Positions 26,046-34,520 of a stretch of 38,006 nt of DNA are shown one piece after another. The stretch is from Chloroflexota bacterium (GTDB taxonomy: Bacteria; Chloroflexota; UBA4733). A model generated the notes under the pieces. The model saw nothing but the letters and a program-made list of their open reading frames with translations. It was not told the DNA's origin and searched no databases. Within the stretch, counting starts at the first letter, position 1. Each line of letters opens with the position of its first letter. Location: contig JANWJO010000035.1 in the NCBI GenBank assembly GCA_025449435.1, positions 1-38,006 on the forward strand, given 5' to 3'. Both the position numbers and the translations under genes were made by a program.

Positions 26046-26069
26046 GCCCCTCTCCGTCCGGAGAGGGGG
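26046..26069 (+). repeat. CCCCTCTCC hairpin
   Basis: CCCCTCTCC (26047-26055) pairs with GGAGAGGGG (26060-26068) around a 4-base loop, preceded by CCTCACCCCCTG. Palindromes of this style are common between genes in Chloroflexota and other high-GC bacteria. No T-tract follows, although it stands about 95 bp after the Gfo/Idh stop and may help end that transcript. Confidence 0.7.
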
Positions 26070-26120
26070 CCTGCGGAGAGAGGATGCTCGTGGCCTTCGT
26101 GGGAAGAGGGAGACCTCACC

Positions 26121-26240
26121 CCAAGCGCCCAAAAGGCACCCGCTCCAGCCAGCTCTTACTTTTACCCACATCATTGCGGGCTGCTTGTCTGACAAACTGG
26201 GGCACAACCCCCCTGTAGTCCCCCCTTAGCAGGGGGGACT
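26121..26240 (+). repeat. intergenic repeat, copy B (core plus hairpin)
   Basis: The core 26126-26190 agrees at about 57 of 65 positions with the reverse complement of copy C, including the exact block AGCTCTTACTTTTACCCACA. It is followed, 26 bp later, by a hairpin (arms 26217-26225 and 26232-26240, AGTCCCCCC/GGGGGGACT, loop TTAGCA) whose 22-bp centre is identical to that in copy C. Core and hairpin thus belong to one element. Confidence 0.85.
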
Positions 26241-26281
26241 GGCGGCTGGACGTATGGTGGTGAACCTCCGTCGTGAAAACT

Positions 26282-26304
26282 CCCCTCCCACTTTAGGGGA
26301 GGGG
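26282..26304 (+). repeat. CCCCTCCC hairpin
   Basis: CCCCTCCC (26282-26289) pairs with GGGAGGGG (26297-26304) around ACTTTAG, followed by TCGGGGTGAGG. It has the same style as the other C/G hairpins in this region and lies between copies B and C. No gene is associated with it. Confidence 0.7.
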
Positions 26305-26537
26305 TCGGGGTGAGGTCCGTACCTTGCTCTTCGGGTGGTCGGGTGCTAGGTTCTTGCCATCGAGCGTGCAGCCCAGCCTCCCCCGTACTGCCGGCTCCTC
26401 AAGCACCCTTTGGTCCCCCCGCGCCACTGGCTAATCCGCCCTGCGCACCGCAGGAGGGACGTTGCACTGGCACTACGCGGCCGTCGTCCAGCCAGGTGTT
26501 CATGCCTGGTCGAGGGATCGAGTCCACCTGCCAGTAG

Positions 26538-26670
26538 CCCGTCCCCCCTGCTAAGGGGGGACGGGTGCCCTCTGGGCATGGGGTTGGGGCTACTCTCTAG
26601 ACAAACAACCCGCAATCATGTGGGTAAAAGTAAGAGCTTGCTGGGGCGGAAGCCGTTTGGGCGACGAGGG
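26538..26670 (-). repeat. intergenic repeat, copy C (core plus hairpin)
   Basis: Reverse-strand copy of the element. The core is at 26599-26670 and the hairpin at 26538-26565 (CCCGTCCCCCC and GGGGGGACGGG, loop TGCTAA on the plus strand). Its orientation is opposite to copy B, so hairpins face each other and cores form the outer ends of a roughly 550-bp unit (26121-26670). A small GCCCTCTGGGC palindrome at 26567-26577 recurs in the hairpin loop near 36306. Confidence 0.85.
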
Positions 26671-26760
26671 GGTGGGGTTCGTCGCCCTCTCCCGCCCCCA
26701 CAGCCCAATCCAAGGCTTAGTGGGTAACAACAAGCTCCGAGGGAACGGAGTAGGCACACT

Positions 26761-26919
26761 ATGACGCGACCGCAATACCTCCACGACCGCAACGCCGCCG
26801 CGTTTGAGGACAGCGAGGTCGCCAACAATTACCGGCACCGGCTGCCGTGTCCTGCGGAAACGTTCACTTTTCTCGCCGGGTTGATCGTCGACAAGCCGCT
26901 CACACGCCCTGTCCAGTGA
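26761..26919 (+). pseudogene. truncated N-terminus of a SAM-dependent methyltransferase
   Basis: A 52-codon frame starting with ATG (CGGAG ten bases upstream) reads MTRPQYLHDRNAAAFEDSEV, then ANNYRHRLPCPAETFTFLAG and LIVDKPLTRPVQ. This matches the characteristic N-terminal helix of class I methyltransferases, of the 'xxYLHDxxAAxFQDxxVVxAYxxRPPYP' type. The protein stops exactly where the SAM-binding strand with its glycine motif should begin. The rest of the gene is not found downstream, where the minus-strand tail-anchored gene begins its 3' end (20-bp overlap). It is therefore a remnant left by deletion or rearrangement. Confidence 0.65.
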
Positions 26920-27361
26920 GCCAGCGCCAGGCGATGTATGCCAGGCACACCAGCCAGACGGCGATGACGGCGACGATGTGCCACGGTGAAGGATTGTGTA
27001 GCCCGTCGAGCACGAGTTGCCACCAGGTTTCGCCCGGAGCGGCCACGAGCGTGCCATCGAACTCGCCCGGCGCCAGCGCCGTGAGGTGGGCGGCGTCGCG
27101 CACGAGTTCACTGGCGCCTGATGCGACGTCGAACATGTAGATGGCGTGCTGCTGCACGCGGCGCAACGGCATGCCGTAGCCACCTGGCGCGGGCTGTGCA
27201 TCCCAGCGCACCAGGAGCAAGGTCCGACGGGACGTGCCACGAGCAAGCAGCGTCAGCTGGCAGGCGCCATACATGTCCTCAAGGAATGCGCGTTCTTGGG
27301 TCGTAAAGTCACCGGTGAATGACGCGCGACGGGAAGCTGCCGTGGCTACGCTCCCAGCCAA
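26900..27361 (-). CDS. small tail-anchored membrane protein, unknown function
   Basis: About 153 residues. The N-terminal 120 residues are soluble, with a QERAFLEDMYGACQLTLLARG segment; one C-terminal transmembrane helix (WHIVAVIAVWLVCLAYIAWRW, about 127-147) ends in a short LTGQGV tail. I recognise no family. The start is a TTG inside the last codons of the upstream deaminase-like gene (16-bp overlap), with no clear ribosome-binding site, so translation is probably coupled. Alternatives such as an internal ATG would remove the first 29 residues. It closes the five-gene minus-strand operon. Its 3' end overlaps the methyltransferase remnant on the other strand. Confidence 0.65.
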   Translation of the reverse strand: MAGSVATAASRRASFTGDFTTQERAFLEDMYGACQLTLLARGTSRRTLLLVRWDAQPAPGGYGMPLRRVQQHAIYMFDVASGASELVRDAAHLTALAPGEFDGTLVAAPGETWWQLVLDGLHNPSPWHIVAVIAVWLVCLAYIAWRWLTGQGV

Positions 27362-29097
27362 TCTGTGTCACGGTCCTGCAGCGCCAGCAACCGGCCGGTG
27401 GCCATATCGCATATGCCCTGCTCGTTGATACGCACACCGCCGAGTTCCACGGCAGCGAGTGACGCGAGCGCCGCGAACGGATCAGAATACTGGCAGCCCA
27501 AACCGGTCACTGCCTGCCGCAGCGCCTCTAACTGCGTGGACAGTTCTTCGGCACTAAGGTCGCTGAGCAGCCCGGCCACCGGCAGGGCGAGCGATGCGGT
27601 GACTGCGCCATATTCTGCTACGGCCGCGCCTCCCTGACTCGCGATCACCGCGTGGAGCGCCTCCAGCATCGACGAGTCGTCGGCACCCGCCACGATCAGT
27701 TGTTGCGCCGCTCCGCCAAAGGAACAGGCGAGCGCCCCGGACGTGAGCTCCAGCCCGCGCACGAATGCCACACAGCGGCGGCCGCTGGCGTGGTGGCGGT
27801 CGATCACCGCTACTTTGCACACATCCTGTGCCGGGTCGGCTAGAAGTGACCCGCGCTTGCTGGCGAGATCCAATTCAACTTCGGCCGTGGCGCACTCGTC
27901 GAGCAGATCGATAATCCTTGTAGGGCCAGCCGTGCCACGCACCGCCAGCATCGTTATGTCGAGAGGTGCGATCTTCATCGAGCGGCGGCCAGCGGCTATG
28001 GCGGGAGGTGGCCCCGGATCGTGCAGCAATTGGCCGCGCCAGGTGGTCAGCCGCCCGGACTTCACCACGAGCGCCACTTGAAAGGTGCGCACATCATCCA
28101 CCACCGTGATGTCGGCCACGTGCCCCGGGATCAACACGCCGCGATCTGTCAGCCCGAATAGCGATGCCGGCACCGAGGTCACCATGCGGATGGCGTCCGC
28201 CGCGGGCACACCAGCTTGCACCACCGCCCGCAACGCTTCTGTCATGTGCCCGTGCTCAACCAGTTCGCTGACTGAGCGCTCACCCGAGACCAGGCAGCAG
28301 CGCTGCCAGCCGCCGTTCTGGGTGAGCGCATGTACGTCAGCTAAGGCGTGGTTGTGGGCCGCTGCGCCTGCGAGTAGCCAGAAGCCAGCGGCCAGCTTGT
28401 GTTGCGCCTCCTCTACGGTCCGCCAACCGCGATCGGCAACGGTGCCAAAGGCAGCCAGAGCGGCGATCTCGCTCGCGTTGAGTCCAGGAGCGTTGATCAA
28501 GAGCGGTGGGGCGATACCTTCGGCCGGCCAGCGCAGGGCCCGTTCTCCCTCCCCTGACCGCAGGAGCGCGTTAATGGTCACCGGACCGGACCGCGCCACG
28601 ATGTTGGGCAGCGACAACAGCGGTGCATCGAGCTGATCGAAACGCACGGCAGGTTGCTCCCAGTTGCCGCCAGCCCACACGGGCACGGCAAAGAGCACGT
28701 CGAGGTCGGTCAAGCGGGCGTGTTCGCTGAGGGCAAACAAGCCACCCGTACCCAGCACGGCGCCCAACGCACTCAGGTCGGCCACCACCGCTGTGGTGCC
28801 GCCGGCGAGGGCGATGCGCCCGAACTCCGCCGGCGAGAGGTGGCTGGCAGCGAAGCAGGCCGCGCCATCGATGAAGCCAGGCAGCACCGCACGGCCGCGC
28901 ATATTCAGCGTCTGGATGCTGTTAAACGGCTCGTCAACGCCGGCCTGACGAATCGCGGCGATGTGTTCGTCGTAAATGGCGATGTCGGCCAGCCGGAACT
29001 CGCCAGTGAGCACGTCGAACACACGGCCGTTCGCAAGCACCAAGTCGGCGACATCGCGGCCCAACGCCACGCCCGCCAGCCGTCGCTTGTCGGTCAT
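27346..29097 (-). CDS. adenine deaminase-family protein lacking catalytic residues (pseudoenzyme)
   Basis: A 583-residue protein with adenine deaminase (Ade) architecture and length: N-terminal amidohydrolase part (DLVLANGRVFDVLTGEF, RGRAVLPGFIDG, DRGVLIPGHVADI) and the Ade C-terminal domain (LPVAGLLSDLSAEE, DPFAALASLAAVELGGVRI). Yet every metal or catalytic site I can align is altered. HxHxES after PGFIDG is A79-A-C81-F-A83. The PHE of ADPHE is L-S-A (108-110). The His of HAPGL is N202. SDHE is ADRG (221-224). The DD of TDDRHP is G272-E273. The C-terminal SVAHDSHN is CSFGGAAQQ. The fold appears preserved over the full length with no stop or frameshift, so it is unlikely to be a decaying gene. 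ATG 29097 is 4 bp after the DUF3048 stop. Role unknown. Confidence 0.82.
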   Translation of the reverse strand: MTDKRRLAGVALGRDVADLVLANGRVFDVLTGEFRLADIAIYDEHIAAIRQAGVDEPFNSIQTLNMRGRAVLPGFIDGAACFAASHLSPAEFGRIALAGGTTAVVADLSALGAVLGTGGLFALSEHARLTDLDVLFAVPVWAGGNWEQPAVRFDQLDAPLLSLPNIVARSGPVTINALLRSGEGERALRWPAEGIAPPLLINAPGLNASEIAALAAFGTVADRGWRTVEEAQHKLAAGFWLLAGAAAHNHALADVHALTQNGGWQRCCLVSGERSVSELVEHGHMTEALRAVVQAGVPAADAIRMVTSVPASLFGLTDRGVLIPGHVADITVVDDVRTFQVALVVKSGRLTTWRGQLLHDPGPPPAIAAGRRSMKIAPLDITMLAVRGTAGPTRIIDLLDECATAEVELDLASKRGSLLADPAQDVCKVAVIDRHHASGRRCVAFVRGLELTSGALACSFGGAAQQLIVAGADDSSMLEALHAVIASQGGAAVAEYGAVTASLALPVAGLLSDLSAEELSTQLEALRQAVTGLGCQYSDPFAALASLAAVELGGVRINEQGICDMATGRLLALQDRDTDWLGA

Positions 29098-29101
29098 CGA
29101 C

Positions 29102-30379
29102 TCACCCCGTACGGAACGACTCCGGCACGATTGCGATCCACACATTGCCTGGCGCAAGCGGCGCCGGTGTGCCATCGCTGAGCAGGAACTGGGTGAGGTC
29201 GCCACGTGCGGCCCGCGACCACGTGATGTCGAGCCGCGTGCCGTCGCGGAATAACGCCGCGGCGCCCTTCCCCTGCAAGTTAAAGGCCAGCGACCGGGAA
29301 CCACCCGTATCTTCGATAATATCCGTCACCGTCTCTACCGCGTACTGGAAGATGACGTTGGCCACGACGATTTGGCGACCTGTGTTGTCGTCGATCATGG
29401 GCCCGCGGTCGTCGAAGCGTGAGTAGCCGTTGCTGGCGGCATCCCAGGTGTAGCGGCCGTCGGACGGCGTGAGATAGGGCAAGCTGATGGCGGTTGCCGG
29501 AGCTGTTTGTACCTTCGGCGGCAACGGGCCAATCGGAAACGCACGTGGTTGGGCGACAGTCTGACTTATGCCCACTGTTTGCATGGCTTGCTGGACGCGA
29601 CCCAGCGAGGTGTAATCGTTGTACGGTGCGTACCGCGTGGCCACCCGCCAGCTCGCACCGGAGAGCGCGCCGTTCTCCATATCCAGGCCATCCACGCCAG
29701 CCTGCCGAAGCATCTGTTCCACCGGCGTGCTGGCGCCCACGTGTACGAGCACCGCGTTCCACTGTGGCACCAAGTCCAGGTCGATCAGGCGTGCGCTGCG
29801 CAAGTTGCCGGCAGTGCTCAATTGCTTTTGCACGGTGAGTGCGCTAAACCGCGTGATGCCACCCTCGGCCAGCGTTTCGTACACGACGTAGGCACTGCTC
29901 AGGCCGCTTTGTGGCCAGGCTGGCTGTGCGTTGTCGATCTGAAACAGCACGGGCCGTTGGGAGAAATCCCAGCCGAAGCTGCCGAACTGGTGGTTGAGCG
30001 CGTCCGTCGCCGACAGCGGCGTGGCTGTCGCTACCGGCGTCGCCGTGGCAGCAGGGGCAGGCGTCAGCGTGGCAGCAGCAGTAGCCGTAGGCGCCACCGT
30101 ATCCGTGGGTGCTGCCGTGACAGTGGACTCAGCGGTAGCGGCTGGCGCTGGAGTGTCGGTGGCCGCAGGTTGAGGCGTAGGCGTGCCGGATGGCGCGACC
30201 ACGACGACCGGTGTGCTCGGCGGGACCGTTGCCGTGCGCGGCGTCGCTGTTGACCGGATGGTTGTGGCGGCCCCACTACACGCGCTGAGCAGCCCCACGG
30301 CCACGCTGGCGGCGGCAGCGAGCACCAACTGGCGGCGAGCAATCACTGTGCTATCGACACGAGGTGCGGGTGGTGTCAC
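29102..30379 (-). CDS. DUF3048 (YerB-like) lipoprotein
   Basis: A 425-residue exported protein. The signal peptide contains ARRQLVLAAAASVAVGLLSAC, with a lipobox LSAC giving a lipid-anchored cysteine; the double arginine may indicate Tat use. A long Ala/Thr/Pro linker follows (about residues 45-125). The DUF3048 domain comes next (RPVLFQIDNAQPAWPQSGLS, AEGGITRFSALT, then the C-terminal half with NVIFQYAVETVTDIIEDTGG and FRDGTRLDITWSR). The biochemical function of the family (B. subtilis YerB) is unknown. The GTG start at 30379 overlaps the stop of the upstream glycosyltransferase gene (GTGA). The next gene starts 4 bp after its stop. Confidence 0.88.
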   Translation of the reverse strand: MTPPAPRVDSTVIARRQLVLAAAASVAVGLLSACSGAATTIRSTATPRTATVPPSTPVVVVAPSGTPTPQPAATDTPAPAATAESTVTAAPTDTVAPTATAAATLTPAPAATATPVATATPLSATDALNHQFGSFGWDFSQRPVLFQIDNAQPAWPQSGLSSAYVVYETLAEGGITRFSALTVQKQLSTAGNLRSARLIDLDLVPQWNAVLVHVGASTPVEQMLRQAGVDGLDMENGALSGASWRVATRYAPYNDYTSLGRVQQAMQTVGISQTVAQPRAFPIGPLPPKVQTAPATAISLPYLTPSDGRYTWDAASNGYSRFDDRGPMIDDNTGRQIVVANVIFQYAVETVTDIIEDTGGSRSLAFNLQGKGAAALFRDGTRLDITWSRAARGDLTQFLLSDGTPAPLAPGNVWIAIVPESFRTG

Positions 30380-32343
30380 GGCGCTGCCTTTACTGTTATC
30401 TTCCCGGGAAGAATGTGATCGACCGCTGGCTGGCCAGCCGAGCCAACCGTCACCGCCCGCTGGCCGGTTTGGGGAATATACAGTCCCACTTCGATGGTGT
30501 AGGTGCCAAGGGGCAACGTCGCGGGCAACACCAATCCGTGGTGATCCTCGATGCGTTCGCCCGGTTGCCATGTGGTGGTGGGGCGCACGCCACCAGCGGG
30601 CTCGCCGTCGTGCTGCGCCACCACCTTGTTGTTGCCGTCGAGGACATGGGTGAACACCGTGTAGCGCTGCGCGATCGGGTGATCAGCCTGCCAGATGAGC
30701 GTGAGTGCCAGCGTATCGCCGGGATGCACGACGTTGGCGTTGGTGGCATAGGCCACGAGTTGCGCGCCGTTGGTGAAGTGGATGCCGAGCGGCTGCTCCT
30801 GCCCGGCCCGGCTCGTCGCCGACGTCGCATACAGCAGTAGTTGCACGTTGCCAAACCACTGGTGGCTGGCGAGGAAGGCGTGCTGTGCCAGCCAGTTGGT
30901 GACGATGCCTTGCGGATCTGCTTCGGTGTTGCCGTACTCGACCACCCAGACCCGCGCGTGCGAAGAGGCCAGGCTCGCTAGCTGGGCCTCGACGGCGGCA
31001 CGGTCGGGCGGCCGTTGCGTGGGCAATCCCACCACGGTATTCGGGCCGCGATAGTAGTAGCCGAACACCTGATCCTGGCCGGGTGCGTACAGCACGATGG
31101 CATCGGCTGGCGTGGCCCGCTGCACGATCTGAGCCACCAGGCCGTGGTAGTCGTCGTTGGGTTGGGGGTTGAACAACAGATAGCGCACGTCTGCGGCCAG
31201 CAGCACGGCCACAACCAACGCGGCGCCTAGCACCATCACGGCCCGATAAGCAACCGGCGGCGTCACGCGCCGGATCAACACAATAAGCTGTGAGGCACCT
31301 AGGCCGGCCAGCGCCGCTACCGCGGGCAGCGCTACCAGGATGAAATGGACCTCGTACACGTGCCGGAGCGCAGCATACGCCGCCACACCGCCCAGCGTAC
31401 ACACCAGCAGCAAGGTGGGTAACAGCCCTCCCTTACCCGTCCACAGTACACACACCAGCCCGGCGACCACCGGCAGCGCAACCACCACCACGCCGACCAC
31501 GCCCAAAACAGTAGGCAGACCTTCCGTGCCGAGCAGCCAGCTGCCTAACACCGCAGGGATCACGCCCGTGGCGGCGCTCTCGGCGGCCTTCTGGCCAACT
31601 GTCATCTGGTGAATAAATGCAGGCACCCAAGGGGCAAACAGGAGCAAGGCGGCGGCATTGGCAACCAGCCAGTGAAGGCGGCGCTTGCCACCGGTGCGGA
31701 TCAGCCCATACAGCCCAATGGCGACGAGGCCGAACCCGGCGACGTATTGGAAGTACAGCGCAGTTGCGGCGGCAACCGTGTAGCCAGCGAGCAGCCATCG
31801 CGGAGCAACGCTCGGGTTGCGGTCAGTAGCCGGCGTCTCGCTGGCATCGAACCAGGCGACCGTACACCAAGCTGCAACGCTGACCAATGCCGCGGCTGGC
31901 ATGTACATGCGCAGCTCTTGGGAATATTGGACGCCCAGTGGCGCAATCGCCGCCCATACAGCCGCCAACCAGCCGGCCACGCTGCCGAACAGCGAGCGCG
32001 TGAGCCGCCAACTCGCCACTACCAGCACGACGCCGAAGCAAGCCGTGAGCCCGCGCAGAGACACCACGCTGTCGCCAAACAGGTGCGCCCACCCTACGAG
32101 CAGGTAGTAGTACAGCGGCGGATGGAAGTCGCCGGCTGCCGCCAGGGTGATGGCCACGACCCCTTTGCCGAGCATGCCGGCGCTCACGCCCTCGTCGTAC
32201 CACAGGCTCTGGCTATCGATCTGGAAGAAGCGCAGCGCGAGCGCACCGGTCACCAGCAGGAGCCCTGCGACCGGGGCATACGTACGATGAACCGGAGCCC
32301 TCTCAGGCAAAGCAACGGCAGGCGGGGCTTGCGTCGCTGCCAT
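30376..32343 (-). CDS. GT-C-type membrane glycosyltransferase (PMT/ArnT-like), second of a pair
   Basis: A 655-residue protein with about ten to eleven transmembrane helices, followed by a periplasm/outside domain of about 250 residues. The first loop has FFQIDSQSLWYDEG, containing the acidic residues typical of polyprenyl-phosphate-sugar-dependent GT-C enzymes, and DFHPPLYYYLLVGW matches the next conserved loop (HPPLYY). The C-terminal domain contains GIHFTNGAQLVAYA and LALTLIWQADHPI beta segments. It probably transfers sugar from a lipid-phosphate donor to an outer acceptor; donor and acceptor are unknown. ATG has AGAGG four bases upstream. It lies 90 bp after the paralogous upstream gene and overlaps the DUF3048 gene by 4 bp. 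Confidence 0.88.
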   Translation of the reverse strand: MAATQAPPAVALPERAPVHRTYAPVAGLLLVTGALALRFFQIDSQSLWYDEGVSAGMLGKGVVAITLAAAGDFHPPLYYYLLVGWAHLFGDSVVSLRGLTACFGVVLVVASWRLTRSLFGSVAGWLAAVWAAIAPLGVQYSQELRMYMPAAALVSVAAWCTVAWFDASETPATDRNPSVAPRWLLAGYTVAAATALYFQYVAGFGLVAIGLYGLIRTGGKRRLHWLVANAAALLLFAPWVPAFIHQMTVGQKAAESAATGVIPAVLGSWLLGTEGLPTVLGVVGVVVVALPVVAGLVCVLWTGKGGLLPTLLLVCTLGGVAAYAALRHVYEVHFILVALPAVAALAGLGASQLIVLIRRVTPPVAYRAVMVLGAALVVAVLLAADVRYLLFNPQPNDDYHGLVAQIVQRATPADAIVLYAPGQDQVFGYYYRGPNTVVGLPTQRPPDRAAVEAQLASLASSHARVWVVEYGNTEADPQGIVTNWLAQHAFLASHQWFGNVQLLLYATSATSRAGQEQPLGIHFTNGAQLVAYATNANVVHPGDTLALTLIWQADHPIAQRYTVFTHVLDGNNKVVAQHDGEPAGGVRPTTTWQPGERIEDHHGLVLPATLPLGTYTIEVGLYIPQTGQRAVTVGSAGQPAVDHILPGKITVKAAP

Positions 32344-32433
32344 GTTGCCTCTCAGGTCTCACCGGACCTCACCAGCCCCCTATAGCGGATGGTGTTGCAT
32401 ATCAACGCACAGTGTAGCGAAGCCAGGATGCAC

Positions 32434-34341
32434 TTACGGATTGACGATATGCACCGTTCCCAGTGACGCATCACCGCTGGTAACAGGCAGCGGCTGTCCG
32501 GCCGCATTGAGCAGGTGAGCAGCAATAGTGTAGGTGCCGGGCGGGGTTGCGGGGTTGAGGTTGATGTCGGCATCTTCCACGACGATGGCTCCGGCAGGCC
32601 AGTGGTTGGCAGCGAGCGAGAGGGCGTCGGGCGCCCTGCCGAGCTCGTCGCCCCACACGCCCTTGACATCGACCAGCTGCACCGAGCTGCGATACGGCAC
32701 ACTGATGGCGTGCAACGCTTGCACGTACAACACGACGTGCAGCCAATTGCTGGGCGGGTGCAGCACGGTGTCGGTTGGTGGAATGTCCGTTTGCGCTGTG
32801 TAACCGATCAGCACTACATCCGCGCCGTACTGCACCCGTTTGGGCGTGGCGCCCGGCGGAACCGCCGCGACGACATACCGCACTCGGTAGCCCAGCAATT
32901 GGATGCCTCTGGGATAGGCTTGCGTCACCTGCGGATAGCGCTGGTCGAACCATTGCTTCACCTGGCCCTTAGGGTCCACTTGATCGGCGTGCGACAGCAG
33001 GAGCCAGGCGACGCTGGCCTGCTGGAGCACGGGCGTCAGCGCGGCGCCAGGGTTCGCAGGGTCGCCGGTGAATGGGTCGAGCGCTGAGGGGCCGTGATAG
33101 TAGTACGTGAAGGGAAGCCGGGCATATTCGGCCAGCAACACCACGACATCACTCGCGCCGGCACGCGCCGCGAGGAATGCCGAGGCGGTGCGAAAGTCTT
33201 CCTTCTGGAAGTTGGGGTTGATCTGGAGTTGCTGAATGCCAAACCAGCCTGCCGCCACGCACGGCAGGAGCGGCAGCGCGGTGAGCCCGGTGCGCCCCAG
33301 GGTGAGCCAGTGCAGCGCAGCCCCAACCGCGAGGTACGCCAAGGGAGCAAGCGCCACCAGGTAATTGGCGTCAAAGATAGGCGACTTGCGGGAAGCCACG
33401 TCGACCAGGGCGATGACCAGGATGAACCCACCTGGGATCAACAGGGCTGTACGCGATCGTCGAACCGCCTGCCATACGCAGACTAGACTACCGGCAACGA
33501 ACAGTGCCGCGGCGACGTGGGTAACGGCATCTTGCAGATTTCCCGGTAGGTACATAGCGCCGCTGAACGTTTGAGCCAGCGCCGCGAGCATTTGCGCCAA
33601 ACTCACTGGTCTACGCCAGGTGACCCCTGCCGCGCCAGCACGCAAAGCAGCGGTGAGCCAGGGGACATACACAACGCCGGGGATGACGATGGCTGCCAGC
33701 AACCCGGCCCAATGCCGGCGTAACCCTGCCTTGTCGATGCTTAGTAGCAATGCCAGCACGGCCACTACCGCACTGAACACACCGAAGAAGTGCGTGTATA
33801 ACGTGACCAACAGCATAAGGGCGAAGGCCAGCAGCCGGGGAATCGTTATTTGCCGGCCCGTACGTACTGCCAACATCCATAAGGCAACGCTTGCGCAGCC
33901 GAGCAAACTGTACATGCGGGCGTCTTGCGACAGCCAGAGCAGGTACGGGCTGGTTGTCACCAGTGCGGCCGCGGCCAGGCCGGCGCCTCGGGCCAGTAAG
34001 TCCGCACCGAGTCGGTACACCAGTGCCACCGTGAGCACACCTGGCAGCAACGAAAACACGCGCAACGACGCTTCGCTGGTGCCAGCCAGTTTGATCCACA
34101 CATGCAGCGCACCGTAATACAGCGGCGGGTTCGGTTCAGAGCTAAAGGTGGCTTTCAGCAGGTCGGAAAAGGGCAGCCTAGCGAACGCAACGGTGGCCCC
34201 TTCGTCCAGCCACAAACTCTGCCTAGCGATATCGTGCCAGCGGAGCGCCAGTGCTGCGAGGCACAGGAGGCACACCGCTGCCAGCCAGGCGGTGCGTTGC
34301 ACACGCGGGAGCGCAGGTGGCGGCAAAGTTGACGCCGTCAC
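32434..34341 (-). CDS. GT-C-type membrane glycosyltransferase (PMT/ArnT-like), first of a pair
   Basis: A 635-residue paralogue of the following gene: LRWHDIARQSLWLDEGATVAF in the first loop (catalytic-type D/E), SEPNPPLYYGALHVW in the next, and multiple helices to about residue 400. A soluble C-terminal domain follows, with VQYGADVVLIGYTAQTDIPP and NLNPATPPGTYTIAAHL. It is likely an undecaprenyl- or polyprenyl-phosphate-sugar glycosyltransferase. GTG 34341 is chosen because GAGG lies nine bases upstream; GTG 34356 has no ribosome-binding site. It is the first gene of the minus-strand operon and is divergent from the gene at 34521; the 179-bp gap should hold both promoters, but I see no convincing boxes. 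Confidence 0.88.
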   Translation of the reverse strand: MTASTLPPPALPRVQRTAWLAAVCLLCLAALALRWHDIARQSLWLDEGATVAFARLPFSDLLKATFSSEPNPPLYYGALHVWIKLAGTSEASLRVFSLLPGVLTVALVYRLGADLLARGAGLAAAALVTTSPYLLWLSQDARMYSLLGCASVALWMLAVRTGRQITIPRLLAFALMLLVTLYTHFFGVFSAVVAVLALLLSIDKAGLRRHWAGLLAAIVIPGVVYVPWLTAALRAGAAGVTWRRPVSLAQMLAALAQTFSGAMYLPGNLQDAVTHVAAALFVAGSLVCVWQAVRRSRTALLIPGGFILVIALVDVASRKSPIFDANYLVALAPLAYLAVGAALHWLTLGRTGLTALPLLPCVAAGWFGIQQLQINPNFQKEDFRTASAFLAARAGASDVVVLLAEYARLPFTYYYHGPSALDPFTGDPANPGAALTPVLQQASVAWLLLSHADQVDPKGQVKQWFDQRYPQVTQAYPRGIQLLGYRVRYVVAAVPPGATPKRVQYGADVVLIGYTAQTDIPPTDTVLHPPSNWLHVVLYVQALHAISVPYRSSVQLVDVKGVWGDELGRAPDALSLAANHWPAGAIVVEDADINLNPATPPGTYTIAAHLLNAAGQPLPVTSGDASLGTVHIVNP

Positions 34342-34520
34342 CGCGCTGCACCTCACTCGTTGGGGTTACGAACCACCGCAGCGATAGTACAACGTGGCGG
34401 GTCACGGTACTGTACACTGCGGACCATTCCGCGAGCGCGGGCTAACGACAGGCACTCCCATGCCACCGTTTGCTGATCGCCCCGGATACATGGTGATGGC
34501 AAGCCGGAGCGAAGGAGCGC

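Larger units (their letters stand above)
25953..26760. other. gene-free region packed with hairpins and repeats
   Basis: About 800 bp without a convincing gene on either strand. It holds hairpins at 26046-26069, 26217-26240, 26282-26304 and 26538-26565, and two inverted copies (B and C) of the repeat also found at 3759. Open frames crossing it are proline/glycine-rich translations of the hairpins, with no family resemblance. Bases 26340-26530 between the copies show no recognised feature. Confidence 0.75.

Noticed and set aside
26590..27246. Minus-strand open frame spanning the methyltransferase remnant and repeat C
   Set aside because: It runs through hairpins and out of frame with the tail-anchored gene; low-complexity translation. 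The 26900-27361 frame explains the coding signal better.
34342..34520. Promoters in the divergent gap (TACACT at 34413, TACTAT on the minus strand)
   Set aside because: The -10-like hexamers lack credible -35 boxes at normal spacing, so no site is called.
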